A DNA stretch of 11,665 bases from an uncultured Caulobacterales bacterium. Lineage in GTDB: Bacteria > Pseudomonadota > Alphaproteobacteria > Caulobacterales > Maricaulaceae. The position numbers and the translations under genes are program-made. Shown here in pieces: positions 8,421 to 11,665 of the stretch (its first letter is position 1; every line of letters begins with the position of its first letter). Location of the stretch: positions 1 to 11,665 of the forward strand of contig CALLME010000127.1 of NCBI GenBank assembly GCA_938007945.1, given 5' to 3'. A model generated the notes under the pieces. That model was not told where the DNA came from. It searched no databases and worked only from the letters and a program-made list of their open reading frames with translations.

Positions 8421-8454
8421 ATAAAAAAGCGGCCCGCAACGTTACGAGCCGCTT
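8421..8454 (-). terminator. Rho-independent terminator after the small phasin gene
   Basis: The arms AAGCGGC and GCCGCTT (8448-8454 and 8427-8433) pair perfectly. Inside them, U-G, C-G, G-C and U-G pairs extend the RNA stem to about 11 pairs around a six-base AACGUU loop. On the minus strand the stem runs into a TTTTTT tract (8428-8423). The hairpin lies 45 bases after the phasin stop and about 90 bases before phaC, so it should end or reduce phasin transcription before phaC. The plus-strand side has no T tract, so it acts in one direction. Confidence 0.82.
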
Positions 8455-8498
8455 ATCAGGTCCAAAACAAGGGGGAGGAGAAATAGACCTTAAATGTT

Positions 8499-8930
8499 TT
8501 ACGCCGCTTTTGACGTCTTTTCAGTTGTCATTTTTACTTTAGGCGCAGCCGCTTTCTTTGCAGGTTTGGCCAATTTGGCGATTTTTGCATTCAAAGAAGC
8601 GACCTCTGCTTCTAGCTCAGCAACGCGTGAGTTTGCAGCGACAGGCACCATGTCGGCCACTTTGTCCGCCGTCGCAGAGAAACGCTCAGTCGTTTTGACT
8701 TGCGCAACTTTAGCAAAATCAAGAGCACGTGTTTCTAGGTCAGTGCCACGTTCAACGAGGTCAGTGAATAGACCATCAGTAGCGCCTTTGACTTGGTTAA
8801 AACGCATTTGTGCGCGCTGAAAGCCTGCGCCGTATAGGCCAATGTAAGCGCGTGTCCCTTTGCGAAGAAGTGTCGTCGCCTTAGAAACTGTAGATGTTTT
8901 GGCAGTCATTGTTGATTTTGCTTTAGCCAT
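8499..8930 (-). CDS. phaI: Small phasin (PHA granule-associated protein), PhaI-like
   Basis: A 143-residue protein with a phasin core at residues about 17-65 ('RKGTRAYIGLYGAGFQRAQ', 'GLFTDLVERGTDLE'), aligning with the core of the PhaF-like phasin in this cluster (shared IGLYG..F..AQ and DLV..G). Residues about 103-121 form a short coiled coil (VAELEAEVASLNAKIAKL), followed by a brief Lys/Ala/Pro tail (AKPAKKAAAPK). Its size is close to that of Pseudomonas PhaI (about 139). Phasins are the main coat of PHA granules and set their number and size. The start is the ATG at 8930, with a strong GGAGG five bases upstream, suggesting high expression. The gene is monocistronic or nearly so, because a terminator follows. 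It is divergent from cpaB across 235 bases. Whether it is the PhaI or the PhaP equivalent cannot be settled by eye. Confidence 0.87.
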   Translation of the reverse strand: MAKAKSTMTAKTSTVSKATTLLRKGTRAYIGLYGAGFQRAQMRFNQVKGATDGLFTDLVERGTDLETRALDFAKVAQVKTTERFSATADKVADMVPVAANSRVAELEAEVASLNAKIAKLAKPAKKAAAPKVKMTTEKTSKAA

Positions 8931-8947
8931 GATGGCCTCCGTAATGT

Positions 8948-8974
8948 GCAGAACCCTTCACTATGAAGGCCTGC
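8948..8974 (-). repeat. Interrupted dyad in the phasin leader
   Basis: CCTTCA and TGAAGG form a perfect six-base inverted repeat around a three-base loop (8955-8969), flanked by GCAG and CTGC arms (8948-8951, 8971-8974). It lies 18 bases upstream of the small-phasin start. It could be an operator with GCAG/CTGC half-sites, or an RNA hairpin next to the ribosome site. GCAG/CTGC arms recall the TGC-rich sites of alphaproteobacterial PhaR, but the spacing is not the usual one and no phaR is in the window. Confidence 0.4.
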
Positions 8975-9019
8975 TTGTGTTCGATATTTGGAAGATAGGT
9001 ACAAAAGTTAGAAAGCGCG

Positions 9020-9046
9020 CCCTAATTTAAGGCGAGCGCATTAGGG
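9020..9046. repeat. Seven-base inverted repeat CCCTAAT-N13-ATTAGGG
   Basis: The arms at 9020-9026 and 9040-9046 are perfect complements separated by 13 bases. There is no T tract beside it, and the loop would be long for a terminator, so a protein-binding site is more likely than a hairpin. It sits midway between the divergent small phasin and cpaB, just upstream of the CtrA-type box. The binding protein is unknown. Confidence 0.4.
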
Positions 9047-9063
9047 GGTTGTTAACTCATAAA

Positions 9064-9078
9064 TTAAGTAATTATTAA
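9064..9078 (+). promoter_or_regulatory. CtrA-type binding site upstream of cpaB
   Basis: TTAAGTAATTATTAA is an exact TTAA-N7-TTAA match, the full-length recognition motif of the cell-cycle response regulator CtrA in alphaproteobacteria. A further TTAA at 9052-9055 lies one base off the same spacing and could be a degenerate half-site. The box ends 87 bases before the cpaB start, and pilus genes are known CtrA targets in Caulobacter. Control of the divergent phasin from the same box is also possible. In an AT-rich stretch such a match can arise by chance. Confidence 0.6.
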
Positions 9079-9165
9079 ACCTCGACTTTTCACAAAAGCT
9101 TTTCTCCTGTGTTCTACAGCTAGCCTTCGGGTCCTCGGACTTGAATGGGATGAAAGGATGCTGGC

Positions 9166-10125
9166 GTGCGGGTCAATACATTAGTCACTTTGGGTGCTTC
9201 GGCAGCATTTGGCATCTTAGCCATTGTGCTTGCACGTGGCTGGATTGAAGGTGCCGTAGAAAACGAATTTAGTAATAAACGCGTGACGGCGCCTATCACC
9301 GCGACGGGCTCCATCATTGAGACAACGCCCATTGTTGTCGCTGATATTCCGCTGAATTTTGGCGATGTTCTCTCATACGAAAATCTACGCCTCGTTGACA
9401 TGCCAGAGGGTATGATCCCAGAAGGTGCCTATTTAAGCATTGAGGACCTCTTATTTGACACGACGCAGCAGACGGTCGCGCTTTCTCGCATGAATTATAA
9501 TGAAGCTGTGCTAGGCTTTAAAATCAGTGGCCCAGGGGGTCGCGGTTCGCTATCTGCCCTGATTTCAGAAGGAAAACGCGCCACGGCCATTCGCGTGACT
9601 GACGTTGCAGGCGTGGCAGGTTTCGTCCTACCAGGTGATAGCGTCGACATCATCTATACGCGCGATGCACAGACCCGCAGAGGCGCAGATGAACGCCTCG
9701 TCTCAGATGTCCTTTTACAGAACGTCAAAGTTCTCGGTATTGACCAAAACAATAACAGTCAAAGCGCAACACCCAGTGTCGTGGATACAGTTACCGTCGA
9801 GGTCACCAATGAGGACGCTCAGAAACTTCACCTCGCTATGGATGAGGGAAATCTGAGCCTCACACTCCGACGTGTCGGCGAACTTAATGTCGAAAAGCAA
9901 CGCCGCATTACATCAGATAATCTCATAAACCGTCATAAGCCAAAGTCGCAAAAATGGCGCAAACCTGTCGCCGCCGCGAAATTAACGCCGCCCAAGCCGA
10001 CTGACCAAGTCGCAAATATTACAATCATTCGCGGTGATGACCGCGACGAAGTTAGCGTAGCGATGGAAGAGACCTCCCTGCCCGCTGCGGATGTGCAGCT
10101 GTCAAACGAACTGGCGGGAGGATAA
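9166..10125 (+). CDS. cpaB: Flp/Tad pilus assembly protein CpaB (RcpC)
   Basis: A 319-residue protein with a single N-terminal membrane segment (residues 4-23), which may be an anchor or uncleaved signal. A SAF domain follows at about residues 54-115, including 'VVADIPLNFGDVLSYENLRLVDMPEGMIPEGAY'-type sequence split across its two strands. The RcpC/CpaB domain spans about 125-240, with 'RATAIRVTDVAGVAGFVLPG' and 'DSVDIIYTR'. The last 70 residues are basic, Pro-rich and probably flexible. CpaB acts in the periplasm with the secretin CpaC and is needed for Flp pilus formation. The start is GTG at 9166, with AAAGGA seven bases upstream. The nearby ATGs (9150, 9158) are in other frames. It is the first gene of a plus-strand operon, with cpaC two bases after its stop. 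The prepilin peptidase (cpaA) and pilin (pilA) that precede cpaB in Caulobacter are absent here. Confidence 0.93.
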   Translation: MRVNTLVTLGASAAFGILAIVLARGWIEGAVENEFSNKRVTAPITATGSIIETTPIVVADIPLNFGDVLSYENLRLVDMPEGMIPEGAYLSIEDLLFDTTQQTVALSRMNYNEAVLGFKISGPGGRGSLSALISEGKRATAIRVTDVAGVAGFVLPGDSVDIIYTRDAQTRRGADERLVSDVLLQNVKVLGIDQNNNSQSATPSVVDTVTVEVTNEDAQKLHLAMDEGNLSLTLRRVGELNVEKQRRITSDNLINRHKPKSQKWRKPVAAAKLTPPKPTDQVANITIIRGDDRDEVSVAMEETSLPAADVQLSNELAGG

Positions 10126-10127
10126 TT

Positions 10128-11591
10128 ATGACCTTCAAATCCAAACTATTATCGTCTTTCGTCCTTGGCGCCCTTCTGGTGCCGGTACAGTTGGGACATG
10201 CGAAGTCTTGGGTCGATGAAACGAGTAAAGGTGACCGTACATCAACGAACGTGACAAAAGACGATTCGATTGTCATGCGCACCAGTGTCGCCTTTAAAGA
10301 AGTCCGTGTGGCGGACGCTAAAATCGCAGATATCGTCGTGCTGACTGACCGTTCATTTCAAGTGCTTGGCAAGAAAGCCGGCAAAACGAATGTGATGCTT
10401 TATGACAACTCCAACCGATTGGTGGATATTGTCAACGTCAATGTCGCCTTTGATTTAGAAGGGCTTAAACTCGCCCTTTATGAGACCTTCCCACGAGAAC
10501 CGGTAAACGTCCGCCCCATGGCGGGCGGCGTTTACCTCTCAGGAAAAGTCACAAATGGAGATGTGGCTGCGCAAGTCGAGCGAGTTGCCCAAGCCTATGC
10601 GCCGGGTCGCGTTACAAACGGCCTTTCTGTGAAAGACAGCCATCAAGTCATGCTTGAGGTGCGTTTTGTTGAAGCCTCACGCGACGCGGCGAAAGAGCTC
10701 GGCATTGGCGTGCTTACGCAAAAAGCGGGACAATTCGCTTTTCAATCCGCGGGCGGCATTATTTCAGGCGTTTCTCCCACTTTCGGCGGCGCAATCAGCG
10801 GTTCACATAACGGCGTCAGCTTGGATGCACAAATCCAAGCGCTTGAAGAGGACGGCGTCATTCGCACTCTGGCCGAACCTAACCTTGTCGCTATGTCAGG
10901 CGAGACAGCGAGTTTCCTCGCGGGTGGTGAATTTCCTATTCCTGTGCCCGGTGCCTTTGGGAATATCGCGATTGAGTTTCGCGAATTTGGGATCGGACTG
11001 TCTTTTACGCCAACTGTATTAGACGACGGAATCATAAACTTGAAAGTCGCGCCTGAAGTCAGTCAATTAGATAATAATAATTCCGTACGAGTGTCAGGGG
11101 TTGAAGTGCCGTCTCTCCGCGTCCGTCGTGCTGATACGACTGTTGAACTCAGAAATGACCAAAGCTTTGCGATTGCTGGGCTATTACAAAACACGACGAA
11201 TAATACCAAAGTACAAACGCCTTGGCTTGGTGACGTGCCAATCCTCGGCGCGCTGTTCCGCTCATCGCGCTACCAAAAATCCGAAACTGAATTGATGATT
11301 ATTGTGACGCCGCGCCTCGTGCAGCCTGTCTCTGATATCTCAAAGCTCCGTACACCCATTGATGGTCTGCGTACCCCTAATGACATCGAAGAATTCCTCG
11401 GCGGCATGATAGAAGGCCGCCCGATCGCGCGATCCAATAATGGACTTAATATAGACCGTTCACGCATGGCCTTTGATAAATCTGGTGAAGAGATTTCTAA
11501 GTCTGGTGAAGTTACAAAACCTGAAGAAGAGTCTGATGACTCAGCGCCTAAAGGCGGCCTTGCTGCGCAATATGGTCACTCGCTTAACTAG
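10128..11591 (+). CDS. cpaC: Flp/Tad pilus secretin CpaC (RcpA)
   Basis: A 487-residue outer-membrane secretin. Residues 1-25 are a Sec signal peptide (basic start, hydrophobic core, cleavage after GHA). The pilus/secretin N-terminal domain spans about 46-108 ('VAFKEVRVADAKIADIVVL'), a BON-like segment about 110-168, and the secretin channel domain about 172-396. Within the latter are the gate region 'GGEFPIPVP' (267-274) and the hallmark 'PWLGDVPILGALFRSS' (365-380) followed by 'ETELMIIVTPRLV'. The last 90 residues are hydrophilic and acidic, with the repeated 'KSGEEISKSGEV', and probably lie outside the channel. The multimer forms the pore through which the Flp pilus leaves the cell. ATG at 10128 follows a strong GGAGG six bases upstream inside the end of cpaB, and the gap to cpaB is two bases. 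The next gene starts nine bases downstream. Confidence 0.96.
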   Translation: MTFKSKLLSSFVLGALLVPVQLGHAKSWVDETSKGDRTSTNVTKDDSIVMRTSVAFKEVRVADAKIADIVVLTDRSFQVLGKKAGKTNVMLYDNSNRLVDIVNVNVAFDLEGLKLALYETFPREPVNVRPMAGGVYLSGKVTNGDVAAQVERVAQAYAPGRVTNGLSVKDSHQVMLEVRFVEASRDAAKELGIGVLTQKAGQFAFQSAGGIISGVSPTFGGAISGSHNGVSLDAQIQALEEDGVIRTLAEPNLVAMSGETASFLAGGEFPIPVPGAFGNIAIEFREFGIGLSFTPTVLDDGIINLKVAPEVSQLDNNNSVRVSGVEVPSLRVRRADTTVELRNDQSFAIAGLLQNTTNNTKVQTPWLGDVPILGALFRSSRYQKSETELMIIVTPRLVQPVSDISKLRTPIDGLRTPNDIEEFLGGMIEGRPIARSNNGLNIDRSRMAFDKSGEEISKSGEVTKPEEESDDSAPKGGLAAQYGHSLN

Positions 11592-11600
11592 GACTACGAC

Positions 11601-11665
11601 ATGAAAAAACTTCTTTTGATTATTCCTATTGTCTGCCTTTCCGCTTGCGCCGTCACAGTGCCGCC
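11601..11665 (+). CDS. cpaD: Lipoprotein, probably Tad pilus protein CpaD, 3' truncated by window edge
   Basis: Only the first 21 codons are visible. They form a classic lipoprotein signal: two lysines after Met, a hydrophobic stretch, and the lipobox LSAC with Cys at residue 15, followed by Ala-Val-Thr-Val-Pro-Pro. The ATG at 11601 has AGGA seven bases upstream, overlapping the cpaC stop. In alphaproteobacterial Tad operons the gene after cpaC is cpaD, a pilus-associated lipoprotein of the periplasm/outer membrane, so this identity comes mainly from position. Another lipoprotein cannot be excluded. Confidence 0.7.
   Translation, partial: MKKLLLIIPIVCLSACAVTVP

Noticed and set aside
8494..8820. 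Plus-strand open frame opposite the small phasin
   Set aside because: The Ala/Ser-rich translation is the complement of the Ala/Lys-rich phasin gene, and no independent coding signal is seen.
9052..9067. Second CtrA-like box made of TTAA 9052-9055 and TTAA 9064-9067
   Set aside because: The spacer is eight bases, not the required seven, so only the adjacent exact match was called as a site.
9094..9103. Palindrome AAAAGCTTTT upstream of cpaB
   Set aside because: Short A/T-rich palindromes are common by chance, and no promoter spacing or second copy supports a function.

Overview
The window reads as a chromosomal segment of an alphaproteobacterium, probably from the dimorphic, stalk-forming side of the class (Hyphomonadaceae / Maricaulales-like). 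This placement is inference. It rests on an alphaproteobacterial-style tamA-tamB pair, a Flp/Tad pilus operon in the cpaB-cpaC-cpaD order with a lipoprotein third gene, and a perfect TTAA-N7-TTAA CtrA-type box in front of cpaB. Base composition looks moderate, about half G+C by eye. There are no RNA genes, CRISPR arrays, transposases or integrases, and no gene-free stretch longer than about 240 bases.

Layout: (1) Bases 1-4379, plus strand: the last 90 codons of the outer-membrane barrel TamA, overlapped by one base by a complete tamB. Together they form the translocation and assembly module linking inner and outer membranes. (2) Bases 4425-8930, minus strand: a compact polyhydroxyalkanoate (PHA) storage cluster. 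In transcription order it is: small phasin (PhaI-like), terminator hairpin, PHA synthase (phaC), PHA depolymerase (phaZ), a second phasin with a lysine-rich tail (PhaF-like), and a TetR-family regulator (PhaD-like). (3) Bases 8931-9165: a 235-base divergent intergenic region with two dyads and the CtrA-type box. (4) Bases 9166-11665, plus strand: cpaB, cpaC and the first 65 bases of a lipoprotein gene, most likely cpaD, which continues beyond the window.

How the genes work together: PhaC polymerises hydroxyacyl-CoA into granules, PhaZ mobilises the polymer, the two phasins coat the granules (one may also touch DNA through its basic tail), and PhaD probably senses a PHA or fatty-acid metabolite and controls the set. 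CpaB and CpaC form the periplasmic/outer-membrane channel of an adhesive Flp pilus, with CpaD as an associated lipoprotein.

The most notable point is that the PHA cluster resembles the medium-chain-length system of Pseudomonas (class II synthase, PhaZ, PhaD, PhaF/PhaI), not the class I phaC/phaB/phaR sets usual in alphaproteobacteria. With the start chosen here the synthase is 559 residues long, and its catalytic residues fall at C296, D452 and H480. These are the length and numbers I recall for P. aeruginosa PhaC1. I see no wholly unknown system. The interest lies in this transplanted or deeply diverged mcl-PHA module, its regulation, and its position back-to-back with a CtrA-type-controlled Tad pilus operon.
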